Notes under the pieces: model-generated | Seen by the model: only the letters and a program-made list of their open reading frames with translations | Database searches by the model: none | What the model was told of the DNA's origin: nothing | NCBI GenBank assembly: GCA_964584935.1 | Contig: CAZPBN010000022.1 | Location: forward strand, 1-41,952 | Length of the DNA stretch: 41,952 nucleotides | DNA from: CAZPBN01 sp964584935 | Lineage (GTDB): Bacteria > Acidobacteriota > Aminicenantia > Aminicenantales > Aminicenantaceae | Direction of reading: 5' to 3' | Translations under genes and position numbers: made by a program | Part shown: positions 24,393 through 33,779 of the stretch, piece after piece | Position numbering within the stretch: the first letter of the stretch is position 1 | How the letters are laid out: every line of letters begins with the position of its first letter

Positions 24393-25105
24393 ATAGCAAT
24401 CAGGTTTTTTCCCAGGTTTTTTGGTGCTTTAAAATCCTGGATATAGTAGGCGAACCGGATACATTGATGAACAAAATTGACCAGAGTATTTCTTATCCAA
24501 TTGCGAAATGTGCGGACTTGAATCCTTGTTGATGAAATATCGATGTCTCTGAATCCGGTAATCCATGCTATTTGATATAGACTGTCTTCAGTAAAACCAA
24601 TTTCGTGAGTGAAATCTCTATATCTTGAATCAAGAGAAAAAGGATTGCTCATGTTAGGAACTCTTAAGATTAAAATTCCTTTTGTTTTTAAAGCGTGATA
24701 GACCAAATTCAGAAAAGAAAGAGTTTGGTCTTTTTGAATGTGCTCTAGAAAGTCATGAGCAATGATAATTTTATATTCCTTTTCTTTATTCTTTAAAAAT
24801 TCAGTTGCATCAGCCTGCATTACATGGGGAGAGATATGATTTTTGCAAAATTCAATCTGTTGGGATGATAAATCTATTCCTAAAAAGTTATTGTAACCTT
24901 TTTTGTTAAGATAGTATAAAAAATGGCCCGTTCCAGAACCAATATCTAATATTTTTGCATTTTTATCATTAGGAAGTATTTGCCCATAGTACTTTTCAAA
25001 TTCAACACATGAGTTGTGGTACTGTTTTTCTGTCAGTATATTAGAATATTTAAAACTGGATTCAAAATATTCATTATATTTCTTTTTGTTGTTGTTCAAT
25101 TCCAA
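24380..25105 (-). CDS. SAM-dependent methyltransferase of the polysaccharide operon
   Basis: The 241-residue class I methyltransferase has motif I AKILDIGSGTGHFLYYL (about 55-71), GIDLSSQQIEFCK, the acidic KIIIAHDFLEHI and TKGILILRVPN. The start is TTG 25105 with AGGAG 7 nt upstream. In ABC-transporter polysaccharide systems a terminal methyl group can serve as chain-end signal read by the Wzt C-terminal domain. That fits here, but side-chain sugar methylation is equally possible. Confidence 0.82.
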   Translation of the reverse strand: MELNNNKKKYNEYFESSFKYSNILTEKQYHNSCVEFEKYYGQILPNDKNAKILDIGSGTGHFLYYLNKKGYNNFLGIDLSSQQIEFCKNHISPHVMQADATEFLKNKEKEYKIIIAHDFLEHIQKDQTLSFLNLVYHALKTKGILILRVPNMSNPFSLDSRYRDFTHEIGFTEDSLYQIAWITGFRDIDISSTRIQVRTFRNWIRNTLVNFVHQCIRFAYYIQDFKAPKNLGKNLIAICKK

Positions 25106-25118
25106 ATACTATCTCCTC

Positions 25119-26126
25119 TCAAATTTGGCTGTGAATGATAGAAAACATTTTTTTGATCCGGTGATCGTAGGTGTGTTTTTTTAGCACTTCTTGATATCCC
25201 TGAGCCGCAATTTTTTTGCGCTCCTTTGAATGATTCAGAAAATAGTCTATCTTTTTTTTCAAATCATTGATATTTTTAAAGCTCACTAGATGTTTTCCGT
25301 CTTCAAAAATTGAAAAGATATCTTTTTGTCTATCAACCAGAACAAAGCATTTGCAAGCGAGTGCTTCATAAACTTTAGGGCTAGCTTGAAAGCTGGGCGT
25401 TTTTCTATCCTGGTAATGGATAACCAAGGCTATTTTTGAAGCGTTATATATTTTAACCCATTCTTTGACATCAATTTTTATGTCTTCCACGGCAATATTC
25501 TTTTTATCTGCACCGACAGCCATTTTCCAGTTAGGGCCCCAGATTCTTAAATTATAATCTTCAAGTTCCTTAAGTATATCCCATCTATTAGGATAAAAGG
25601 CACCAATAAAAACGAGATCGTTAGAATATTGTTTCTTTTCTTTCTTTGTTAATTCAATAGGTTTCTGGTAATCAGGGTCACAGGCGTAAGGAAGCCACAC
25701 AGCCTTGTGTATTCCGTTTTTGTTTAAAACTTCAATCGCTTCTGTTCCAGCGCAGAATATATGATCGTAAAGAGGAGATGTCTCTATCACAGGAGTGAAA
25801 TCCAAAGGGACATCTGAGGTCCAGATAGCTGTTTGAACTCCCATTTTTTTTAATTCAAGCAGTGATTCTTTAAGAATCCGGAATCCTCCCACCATCAAAC
25901 ATAAGTCCGGTTCTGTTTTACGGGCGGTCTCCACCATTTTTCTATTCAGGCGTTTCAGATCCCATTTTTGTAAAAAAGAATTTTTTTGTCTTATCCTCCC
26001 TGGGATAAGGAAATCCCGATCTTCAAAGAAAATCACCTGGTGACCTAGTTTTTTCAAAGCATTTTCTCTGTATACAACAGTGTTTGTGAAATGAGGATTG
26101 TGGTTGCTCACTAATAATATATTCAT
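25119..26126 (-). CDS. CgeB-like glycosyltransferase
   Basis: The 335-residue protein resembles the CgeB/DUF3880 group: N-terminal MNILLVSNHNPHF, the DLCLMVGGFRIL and IWTSDVPLDF strands, then a GT-B C-terminal domain with LVFIGAFYPNRWDIL, RIWGPNW and SFQASPKVYEALACKCFVLVD, where the glutamate before ALA corresponds to a donor-binding residue. It is probably a further transferase of the operon. It is separated from its neighbours by 8 to 13 nt. Acceptor and donor are unknown. Confidence 0.8.
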   Translation of the reverse strand: MNILLVSNHNPHFTNTVVYRENALKKLGHQVIFFEDRDFLIPGRIRQKNSFLQKWDLKRLNRKMVETARKTEPDLCLMVGGFRILKESLLELKKMGVQTAIWTSDVPLDFTPVIETSPLYDHIFCAGTEAIEVLNKNGIHKAVWLPYACDPDYQKPIELTKKEKKQYSNDLVFIGAFYPNRWDILKELEDYNLRIWGPNWKMAVGADKKNIAVEDIKIDVKEWVKIYNASKIALVIHYQDRKTPSFQASPKVYEALACKCFVLVDRQKDIFSIFEDGKHLVSFKNINDLKKKIDYFLNHSKERKKIAAQGYQEVLKKHTYDHRIKKMFSIIHSQI

Positions 26127-26134
26127 TCTTTGGT

Positions 26135-27052
26135 TTAATATTTCTTAAAATTTTTAAGGTTTGAAAAATACTTTATCCTGGGTAGTTCTAAAACACACCA
26201 AGCCAGGATCTTAATAATTTCAAAATGATTTATTTCTATTGCTCTTTTAAACCAATATCTGGCTTCTTTCCAACTCCCATTTATGCAATGCAATTTCCCC
26301 AATCTTTTAAGATGGATCACAAGCACATCCGGATATTTTTTTAACTCTCCCTTATGCTTTTCCACCATTCTTGTTCTTCCCGGTATCATAGATGCGAGGT
26401 CAAATGAAATTTGCTCTTTGTGAAGATAGGTTATGGCAAGAATTTCAGGCACATAATCAAATTCATAATATTCGGATATTCTTTTCCACATATCCCAATC
26501 TTGACAGCTTTTCAAACTTTCATCAAATTTTCCTGTTTTTATGAAGCATTCTTTCTTAATAAGGGGAGTAGGAGAAGCAATTGAGGTGCCTTTGAGAAGT
26601 CTTAATCTCAAGTCTCCTTTGTATTGCGGATAGTAGCGCCGGATGACTCTTCCGTCCTCCGATTGGACTTCACAACCTGAATAAATTATTCCGACTCTTT
26701 TTGGGGCTTTTCTGAATCGATCAACTTGTTTGGATAATTTGTCTGGAAGCCATTGGTCATCATCATCCAGCAATCCAATATATTTTCCTTTTGACATTTG
26801 AATTCCTGTATTTCTAGCGGCAGAGCCTCCTTTGTTTTTCTGGTGGCATACATACTTGATTCTGCTATCTTGGAAATTATTCACTGTGGACTCAGTACCA
26901 TCTGTTGAAGCATCATCAACGATAATGAGTTCAAAGTCTCGATAGCCCTGGGAGAGAACGCTTTTTATGGCTCTTTTTAACAGATTAGCCCTGTTGTGGG
27001 TAGGAATGATGACGCTCACTTCTGGAGTTTTTTTATTTAGTTTTTGTTCCAT
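26135..27052 (-). CDS. GT2-type glycosyltransferase
   Basis: The 305-residue GT-A enzyme starts with VSVIIPTHNRANLLKRAI (about 13-30), followed by LIIVDDASTDGT, GGSAARNTGIQ and LLDDDDQWLP, whose aspartates bind metal and nucleotide sugar. A probable ED-type acceptor motif lies in SCQDWDMWKRISEY. The C-terminal 90 residues are helical and carry no membrane segment. It is the only GT2-type enzyme of the operon; family 2 enzymes usually invert the linkage. Confidence 0.9.
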   Translation of the reverse strand: MEQKLNKKTPEVSVIIPTHNRANLLKRAIKSVLSQGYRDFELIIVDDASTDGTESTVNNFQDSRIKYVCHQKNKGGSAARNTGIQMSKGKYIGLLDDDDQWLPDKLSKQVDRFRKAPKRVGIIYSGCEVQSEDGRVIRRYYPQYKGDLRLRLLKGTSIASPTPLIKKECFIKTGKFDESLKSCQDWDMWKRISEYYEFDYVPEILAITYLHKEQISFDLASMIPGRTRMVEKHKGELKKYPDVLVIHLKRLGKLHCINGSWKEARYWFKRAIEINHFEIIKILAWCVLELPRIKYFSNLKNFKKY

Positions 27053-27063
27053 ACAGAATCTCT

Positions 27064-28278
27064 TCAGATTATACTCTTATAGATTTCAACCAGCCTCCGG
27101 TTGAGCTTTTTTATATCAAACAAAGATTCGATTTTCTCTCTCCCTTCTTTTCCCATGTCTGCCCCTATTTTTGGATTTTCTATCAGATATTCCAGTTTTT
27201 CCACCATTTTTCCCACATCCTTTCTGGGAACTAGAAAGCCTGATTTCCCGTTATCCACAATTTCAGAAACAGCGCCGACTGAAGTCGCAACAACGGGAAG
27301 ACCAGATGCCTGAGCTTCCATTAAAACCATAGGCAATACCTCAACATTGCTTGAGAGGAGAAAAATATGGGCTTTTTCCAGTAAATCAATAATTGTTCGA
27401 TGGCTTTGGGCGCCGAAAAATTTCACATATTTTTCCATTTTAAGGTTTTTCACCATTGAATTCAAAGTCTCCCTTAAAAACCCGTCCCCTACAATTTGAT
27501 ATTCAATATGTGATTGAGGATTTCGCTTTTTCAATTCCTTTATTGCTTTGATTGCGTAGGGAAGCCCCTTTTCTTCCTTAAGCCTTGCCACGGTGAGTAT
27601 TATAGCCGGTTCTGAAGGATCAGATAATGGCGTTTTCGTTTTAAGAGAGAATTTATCAGGATCTATTCCTACAGGATGGTGTATGATCTTTTTTCTGTCA
27701 ACCCCAAACTCATAAAGAAATTTGGCTGTGTATTCTGAAATGGCAAGAAAACAATCGCCGAACCGGAATAGCTTATCATATATATGAGCTCCTAATTTGA
27801 TCCCGCGCCTGATATCATAACCGTGAAACATGGTTACAATCTTCCCCTGAATTCCTATTTCTTTGAGGGTGGCTCCTAAATTTCCGTTTGGGCCAAAGTG
27901 GCACTGAATTATATCAAATCTTCCCTTTTTCATAAAAAGAATCACTTTATAAAAAAGATACAGTGACAGAGCATCTCGTCCGTACTTAAAAATGTTCAGG
28001 GAACGAATGACGGAGACAGGATGAATAAAGATGTAACAAGCTCCAAGAAATAAGGCTTTCACTATTCTGGAAAAGATATTTGGGGGAGCCTCATTGTGAT
28101 AAAAGGTGTGTTCAGTAAGATTGTATTCTTTGATTTCAGGATGCTGTATTCCCTCTTCTGGTCTGGCACCTGAAAATATTTCCACTTCATGTCCCAAATC
28201 GATCAGTCCGGTTATTTGATTCAATATAAAGGTTTCCGACAAATTTGGAAATTCATCGACGATAAAAGCAATCTTCAT
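27064..28278 (-). CDS. GT4-type glycosyltransferase (WcaL-like)
   Basis: The 404-residue GT-B enzyme opens with VDEFPNLSETFILNQI, a start typical of the colanic-acid WcaL-type group. It has IIQCHFGPNGNLGATL, MFHGYDIRRG, ILTVARLKEEKGLPYAI and the VEVLPMVLME (ExxxxxxxE) donor motif. The first codon overlaps the end of the asparagine-synthase gene by 4 nt (ATGA). It probably adds one hexose to the repeat unit. Confidence 0.9.
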   Translation of the reverse strand: MKIAFIVDEFPNLSETFILNQITGLIDLGHEVEIFSGARPEEGIQHPEIKEYNLTEHTFYHNEAPPNIFSRIVKALFLGACYIFIHPVSVIRSLNIFKYGRDALSLYLFYKVILFMKKGRFDIIQCHFGPNGNLGATLKEIGIQGKIVTMFHGYDIRRGIKLGAHIYDKLFRFGDCFLAISEYTAKFLYEFGVDRKKIIHHPVGIDPDKFSLKTKTPLSDPSEPAIILTVARLKEEKGLPYAIKAIKELKKRNPQSHIEYQIVGDGFLRETLNSMVKNLKMEKYVKFFGAQSHRTIIDLLEKAHIFLLSSNVEVLPMVLMEAQASGLPVVATSVGAVSEIVDNGKSGFLVPRKDVGKMVEKLEYLIENPKIGADMGKEGREKIESLFDIKKLNRRLVEIYKSII

Positions 28279-30209
28279 ATTTTTTTTATCATCCCCTCAA
28301 GATTTTTGATCCATATACCAAGTGAACATAGTCTCCATAATAACACAGGATCAGTCTTTAGGAGTTGTTCATATGTTCCGAATTTTTCGATCGGGAAATC
28401 GATTTTCTTCAGAATACCCAACAGAGGCTTGAATACAGAAATATTTTCACTGAAATATCGTCGGTAAGGAAAAGCAAACCCCATTTTTTTTCTACGCCAT
28501 AGAATTTTTCTTGGCAAATAGGGTTTCATAGCTTTTCTCAACAGATACTTTGTCCAGCCGTTCTTGAACAGATAAGTGATCGGCATTTGCAGACACAATT
28601 CAACCATTCTGTAATCCAGAAGAGGAAAGCGGTGTTCAACCGGTATGCCCATAGTGAAGTGATCACTGCTTCGCATATAATAAGGGACCAAAGCTGTATT
28701 GAAGTGAAAAAGGGTCTGTTCATGAAAGGACAGCTTTTTATATTCCTGCTGATGTTTGAGAGCCGATGTCAAAGAATAAGGATTCTGAATTTTTTTCTCG
28801 CTCCAAAGGTGGCGGCGGATAAATTCAGGAAGATCCAAAATATAGTGTTTTATTGTCTGCCAGCTTCTGCGGAGTGTTTTGTACCTCCTGCAGAACTCAT
28901 ACCAGTCAGCAGTTAAATGAAATCCGTTTTTCTTTAGTTCTTCATAAGCTTTAGGCCAAAAGCTGCTTTCATAGCCAGCAAGAATTTCATCGCCTCCGGC
29001 ACCTGTGATGACAACAGACACACCCTGTTTTTTCATCCTTTTCAGCATTTTGTAATGAGTGTAGTCATTGGGATTATCGTAGGGTTCCTCCATGATTCTG
29101 GAGAAGGAACCGTAATCTTTTTCGAATCCGCCTTCAAGTCCATCCACTACGTGATAATCAACAGCATACTTCTTCAGAATGGAGCGGGCATATGGTTCTT
29201 CGTCCGCACCAAAAACTCTAGCAGTGTAGGTTGTGATGTCATTAGGGCACTGCAATGCAGCGGCAGCCACTATGGAAGAGCTATCAAGTCCACCGCTTAA
29301 CTCAAAGGCGACCTTGACGTCTGCCCGAAGACGTATTTTGACAGCATTGAAGAAATTTTCTCTGTATTTTTCCACTGCTTCAGAAAAAGATAGATCGTTA
29401 ACACTGAACCGGCTCTGAGGCAAGTCCCAATATTTCTTGCGAACAGCTTCCTGGAGAGTGAATTGATCCGGATGAAATGTTATTGTGGATAATTCAGGAA
29501 GACTTTTTATTTGAGTATAAAAAGTCGTATGATCGTGGTCTTTAATTCCTGTCTGAGCAAATCCCAGAATGACATCCCTGTTGATACGGATTGTTCCGGG
29601 ATTCATATCTATCAGTGGCTGAAGAGAGCTGGCAAAATAAAAGCCATCCTCCATTTCGCGATAATACAGCGGAGCAACGCCGATTCTGTCTCTGGAAAAA
29701 ATGACTTTATTTCTTTCCAGATCATAAAGCACAACTGCCCAGAATCCATTCATTTTTTCCCAGAGTTGTTCCTGCCAAACCTGATAACCTTCGATGAGGA
29801 CTTCTGTATCACTTGTGGTTTTGAACCTGACTCCCAGAGATTTGAGCTTCTCTCTTAATTCAATGTAATTGTATATTTCACCATTGAATATCCCTATGAG
29901 CGACTTGTCATGACTGACAAAGGGCTGATGGGCTCCTTCGGATAGATCGATTATAGAATAACGAGTCTGAATGAATGACAAATCATGCTTGATTTCAGAG
30001 TCTTTATCTTTGAAATGAGGAAGTTTGGATCCCAGAGATTTGACTGTAAAGTCGGTTTTAAAATGCGCTGTCTTTCTTTTCTCTCTGTCAATCAGACACA
30101 CTCCTTCATCATCAGGTCCTCTCTGACGGATAGAATCCAGCATTGTACTGATTTTATGGGAAGAATTCTTTTCCCGTGTTTTTAATAGAAATCCAGCAAT
30201 TCCGCACAT
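28275..30209 (-). CDS. asparagine-synthase-like glutamine amidotransferase
   Basis: The 644-residue protein is a full class II (AsnB) type enzyme. Cys2 (MCGIAGFLL) is the glutaminase nucleophile of an N-terminal domain of about 210 residues, and the synthase domain has the ATP loop ELSGGLDSSSIVAAAAL and the EEPYDNPND segment. Within a polysaccharide operon such paralogues are thought to amidate uronic acids of the glycan rather than make asparagine (WbpS-like role); this is inferred from position. No uronic-acid dehydrogenase gene is in the window. It lies 5 nt after the preceding glycosyltransferase gene. Confidence 0.88.
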   Translation of the reverse strand: MCGIAGFLLKTREKNSSHKISTMLDSIRQRGPDDEGVCLIDREKRKTAHFKTDFTVKSLGSKLPHFKDKDSEIKHDLSFIQTRYSIIDLSEGAHQPFVSHDKSLIGIFNGEIYNYIELREKLKSLGVRFKTTSDTEVLIEGYQVWQEQLWEKMNGFWAVVLYDLERNKVIFSRDRIGVAPLYYREMEDGFYFASSLQPLIDMNPGTIRINRDVILGFAQTGIKDHDHTTFYTQIKSLPELSTITFHPDQFTLQEAVRKKYWDLPQSRFSVNDLSFSEAVEKYRENFFNAVKIRLRADVKVAFELSGGLDSSSIVAAAALQCPNDITTYTARVFGADEEPYARSILKKYAVDYHVVDGLEGGFEKDYGSFSRIMEEPYDNPNDYTHYKMLKRMKKQGVSVVITGAGGDEILAGYESSFWPKAYEELKKNGFHLTADWYEFCRRYKTLRRSWQTIKHYILDLPEFIRRHLWSEKKIQNPYSLTSALKHQQEYKKLSFHEQTLFHFNTALVPYYMRSSDHFTMGIPVEHRFPLLDYRMVELCLQMPITYLFKNGWTKYLLRKAMKPYLPRKILWRRKKMGFAFPYRRYFSENISVFKPLLGILKKIDFPIEKFGTYEQLLKTDPVLLWRLCSLGIWIKNLEGMIKKI

Positions 30210-30214
30210 AAAAT

Positions 30215-31414
30215 TTATTTTCCTTTTTTTATTATATTAGCAAAATATTTTTCAAGCTTTAAACAGGTTATCTGGGGAGAAAGATAAGATATGCAATTTT
30301 TTGCCTCCTGTCCCATAGTCTTTATATCCTCTTCATTCATATTCCAGACTTTGTCTATGGCATCAGAGAGAGACTTTTCATTGCTCGGTTCAATCAAAAT
30401 CCCTGACAAGCGGGGACGGATCAGTTCGTCAAAACTAGTGCCCCTCGTGCCAATGACAACTTTTTCCAGAGCCATGGCTTCCAGCATTGTGTTGGGGAAA
30501 TTATCGACCAGAGAGGGCAATACAACTGAAAAGGAATGTTTTATGACCGGATAAAGTTGAGAATGGTTTAAAACACCTAAGTAGAGAATACGGTCTTTAT
30601 TTTTCCCTGCTTTTTTATAAATATATTCCAACATATTCAAACCATTAGGCCCCTCAAGGACTTTCCCGGCAAATGCAAAATATAGGTCCGGATATTTTGG
30701 CAATAATTCAGCCAGACTTTGGGCAAGAACTTTTCCCCCCTTTAAAAAACCAATGGCTCCAAAAAAAAGAAAATACTTTTTTCTGGAAAGGTGTTTTTTA
30801 TAAACACTTTCATCCCAAGGGGAGGTATCCAAAAAGAAGGGAGGTCTTATCACCTGGGCTTTGATCTTTTTTTGTTTTTTTAATATATCCGCTAAAAATC
30901 TACTGGGGGCATATACAGAGCGGCTGAGTCTCAAGGTCAAAGATTCCAAAAATTCACAAAAATGCTGATCGAGAGAAAGAGGCCTGCGGTAATATTTTCG
31001 GAATAGAGGTTCAAAGCTGGAAACTCTAACCACCACGGGGATTCGTTGAAAAACAGTCAGGAATAATCCGCAGGCAAAACAACTGCTCGCCTGGATGATA
31101 TCAAACTTTTGAAATCTGGATCTTTGAATAATCCGTCTCATGAGACAATAGGATAAGGATAGAAAACGAAGAGTTCTTTTAAAACGGTAACGTGTCAGTT
31201 GGTTAAGGAATTCAAAAAAAAAAGACTGGTTCTTTACCTGATGAACCAAAACGCCTTTATAGGAGATTTCTCCCTCATGGTTTGATAAAGTAAAGACCTC
31301 TATGTAGTGACCTCTGGACTTTAAAGCTTGAACAGTCCTGTTAAGATAATTTGAGAGCCCTCCGTCAAACTCTTCCTCGATCATGTATTCTGTGGTTACG
31401 AAAGCGATTCTCAT
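30215..31414 (-). CDS. GT4-type glycosyltransferase
   Basis: The 399-residue GT-B protein has the N-terminal FVTTEYMIEEEFDGGLSNYLNRTV, the interdomain FDIIQASSCFACGLFL, and the donor-domain YFLFFGAIGFLKGG. Where the family usually has ExxxxxxxE it has DNFPNTMLE, so the first acidic residue is Asp. GTRGTSFDELI follows. It is preceded by a 73-nt gap after the wzt gene and shows no strong Shine-Dalgarno sequence. Confidence 0.88.
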   Translation of the reverse strand: MRIAFVTTEYMIEEEFDGGLSNYLNRTVQALKSRGHYIEVFTLSNHEGEISYKGVLVHQVKNQSFFFEFLNQLTRYRFKRTLRFLSLSYCLMRRIIQRSRFQKFDIIQASSCFACGLFLTVFQRIPVVVRVSSFEPLFRKYYRRPLSLDQHFCEFLESLTLRLSRSVYAPSRFLADILKKQKKIKAQVIRPPFFLDTSPWDESVYKKHLSRKKYFLFFGAIGFLKGGKVLAQSLAELLPKYPDLYFAFAGKVLEGPNGLNMLEYIYKKAGKNKDRILYLGVLNHSQLYPVIKHSFSVVLPSLVDNFPNTMLEAMALEKVVIGTRGTSFDELIRPRLSGILIEPSNEKSLSDAIDKVWNMNEEDIKTMGQEAKNCISYLSPQITCLKLEKYFANIIKKGK

Positions 31415-31487
31415 TTTGTTAATTATAAGATTGTGCTGTCACTCCGTTCATTTTTCATTACCTATTTGATGACATAACAATTGAATT

Positions 31488-32825
31488 TTATTTTACCCTT
31501 TTCCAGTGATGCTCTATGGATAAATAAGCCAGGTCTGATGTCAAAGCACGCTGGCTTTTCGGATTATACATGGGCAAAACAGTGATGCGTCCAAATTCGT
31601 TGGAACGGAAAAGCCACTTAACCAGAGTGTGTGCTATTCCCGTCATGATATAATAATTTCCTGCCGCAAGAGGAAATCCGGGGAACACACAATCAAGAGA
31701 ATGGTTTCCTTTCCTCAATGGAGTTTCCACCCCGTCAATTCTTAAGGAATTACACTTTATCAATACAATGTTTTCTTCTGTGCATATTCCGAACATGAAC
31801 GAAGCTTCCTGAAGGTCTATTTCTGAAAAATAATGAAGGCGGAAAATTACAGGATCACCGGTGGTGAGAGTTTCTTTCCTTTTTCCTGTATCAGGATCAA
31901 GCATCTCGACAGCCTTGATTTTTGCTTTTTCCCAATTCTGGTTTTCTTGAGATTTCCACAATCCGGGTTCTGAATCATCCGAGGATGTTATTTTGAATAT
32001 TTCATTTTTATAATAGGAAATGATTTCTCTTGATATTCCTTTTTTCTCAATTTGTCCTTCATTGAGAAGAATAACCTTATCACAGAGTGAATTCACTGCC
32101 GCCATATTATGACTCACGAAAAGAACAGTTCGTCCTCTTTTTGCAACTGATTCCATTTTTCCCAGGCATTTTTTTTGGAATCCAATATCTCCTACAGCCA
32201 GCACTTCATCAATCAACAAAATTTCTGGTTCCAGATGGGCAGCGACAGCAAATGCCAGACGCATGCGCATACCGCTGGAATATCGTTTGACAGGAGTTTC
32301 CACAAATTTTTCAAGCTCTGCAAAAGCTACAATTTCATCATATTTTCTTGTGACTTCATAACGGTCCATGCCTAATATAGCACCGTAGAGATAAATGTTT
32401 TCATGTCCGGTGAGTTCGGGATGAAATCCTGTCCCTACTTCGAGTAATGATCCCACTCTTCCCTTCAGTTCGATCCTTCCTTCAGTGGGATCTGTGATTC
32501 GAGTTAATATTTTTAATAGAGTTGTCTTTCCTGCTCCGTTTTTTCCTATAATTCCTAAAACATCCCCCTCTTTAACCTCGAAAGAAATATTTCTTAAAGC
32601 CCAGATAGTATCTTTGGTGGACCTATAGCTGAAATTCAAGCTATACTTTTTTCCCTCTGTCTTTTTTTGAAGAGAACTTCCTTGACTTTTCGATCCCTTT
32701 TTTATCCGAAAGAGAGTTTTTTTTGCTGTATTGACAAAGGATTCCCGGATCGTTTTGTATCCTTTCCGTTCACCAAGCCTGTACTGTTTTGACAGGTTGT
32801 TTACTTTAATGACAGTTTCACGCAT
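31488..32825 (-). CDS. wzt: polysaccharide ABC transporter ATPase with C-terminal Wzt domain
   Basis: The 445-residue protein has an ABC domain: Walker A GKNGAGKTT (about 94-102), the GVSSLLEVGTGFHPELTG-like loop (here GRVGSLLEVGTGFHPELTG), signature YSSGMRMRLAFAV and Walker B EILLIDEVLAVGD. A C-terminal domain of about 150 residues (about 295-440, with FRLHYFSEIDLQEASFMFGI) is of the Wzt_C carbohydrate-binding kind, which recognises the finished chain before export. An unusual basic insertion about 35-70 precedes the Walker A strand. It pairs with the permease gene 27 nt upstream. Confidence 0.93.
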   Translation of the reverse strand: MRETVIKVNNLSKQYRLGERKGYKTIRESFVNTAKKTLFRIKKGSKSQGSSLQKKTEGKKYSLNFSYRSTKDTIWALRNISFEVKEGDVLGIIGKNGAGKTTLLKILTRITDPTEGRIELKGRVGSLLEVGTGFHPELTGHENIYLYGAILGMDRYEVTRKYDEIVAFAELEKFVETPVKRYSSGMRMRLAFAVAAHLEPEILLIDEVLAVGDIGFQKKCLGKMESVAKRGRTVLFVSHNMAAVNSLCDKVILLNEGQIEKKGISREIISYYKNEIFKITSSDDSEPGLWKSQENQNWEKAKIKAVEMLDPDTGKRKETLTTGDPVIFRLHYFSEIDLQEASFMFGICTEENIVLIKCNSLRIDGVETPLRKGNHSLDCVFPGFPLAAGNYYIMTGIAHTLVKWLFRSNEFGRITVLPMYNPKSQRALTSDLAYLSIEHHWKRVK

Positions 32826-32852
32826 GATGCTCTTTAGAATCGAATTGGATTA

Positions 32853-33698
32853 TTAAATGACGTCTGCAAAACTCTTTTCCATCCTCCTGAAATAATAAAG
32901 ACCAGATATAAAAACAATAAAAATAATGGCGGTCGATATACCCAGTAAAAACCATTCCACAGGCTTATGGCCCAATACAGATGACCTAAAAGCTTTGATG
33001 ACTCCTCCCATAGGATTCAAAGCCAGAATCCACTGGTATTTTTCGTTTACTATACTGACAGGATATATCACTGGAGAAACAAACAACCATATCTGTATGA
33101 GAAAGGGAATGGTGTATTTGATATCCCTGTACTGGACATTAAGGGCAGACAGCCAAAGGCTAACTCCCAAGGCACACAAAAAAGTCAAGGCTACCAAAAA
33201 GGGAAAAAGCAGAATCCCGATACTAGGGACAAAACCATAAACGATCATCATGATACCGAGAACGATCATGGCAATAAATAGATCAAGCAGACCAGCTAAA
33301 GAAGAAGCCGCAGGAACAATCAATCGGGGGAAGTAGACTTTTGTAATGAGATTGGCGTTACTGACCAAACTGTTCCCTGAAGCACTCAAGGCATTGGCAA
33401 AATATGTCCAGGGCAATAAAGCAACATATACAAATATGGGATAAGGGATTCCCTCAGAAGGAACTTTAGCCAAGCGGCCAAAAAAAACAGTAAATACAAC
33501 CATGGTTAAAAATGGCTGAAGAATAGCCCATAATCCTCCTAATATTGTCTGTTTGTACCTTACTTTTATCTCCCTTTTTGTAAGAAAATAAAGCAATTCA
33601 CGGTAATTCCAAATCTCCTTGAAATCCACAGGGATGAGCCCTCTTTTAGGTTCGATGACCGTTGTTGTTTTTACTGGATGAATGTGTTTTTTTTTCAT
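32853..33698 (-). CDS. wzm: polysaccharide ABC transporter permease
   Basis: The 281-residue ABC-2 membrane protein has six helices. The N-terminal REIKVRYKQTILGGLWAILQPFLTMVVFTVFFGRLAKVPSEG-type start, NLITKVYFPRLIVP, and QIWLFVSPVIYPVSIV identify the Wzm/TagG/KpsM-like group. With Wzt it would move undecaprenyl-linked polysaccharide to the periplasm. Its ATG at 33698 follows an 81-nt spacer behind the O-antigen-ligase-like gene. Confidence 0.94.
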   Translation of the reverse strand: MKKKHIHPVKTTTVIEPKRGLIPVDFKEIWNYRELLYFLTKREIKVRYKQTILGGLWAILQPFLTMVVFTVFFGRLAKVPSEGIPYPIFVYVALLPWTYFANALSASGNSLVSNANLITKVYFPRLIVPAASSLAGLLDLFIAMIVLGIMMIVYGFVPSIGILLFPFLVALTFLCALGVSLWLSALNVQYRDIKYTIPFLIQIWLFVSPVIYPVSIVNEKYQWILALNPMGGVIKAFRSSVLGHKPVEWFLLGISTAIIFIVFISGLYYFRRMEKSFADVI

Positions 33699-33779
33699 CG
33701 AAAGTCCTATCGCCGTTGAAAACCTTCTCTAAGCATTTTATTTTTTATTAGCTGTTTGCCTATCATATCATATAAACAT

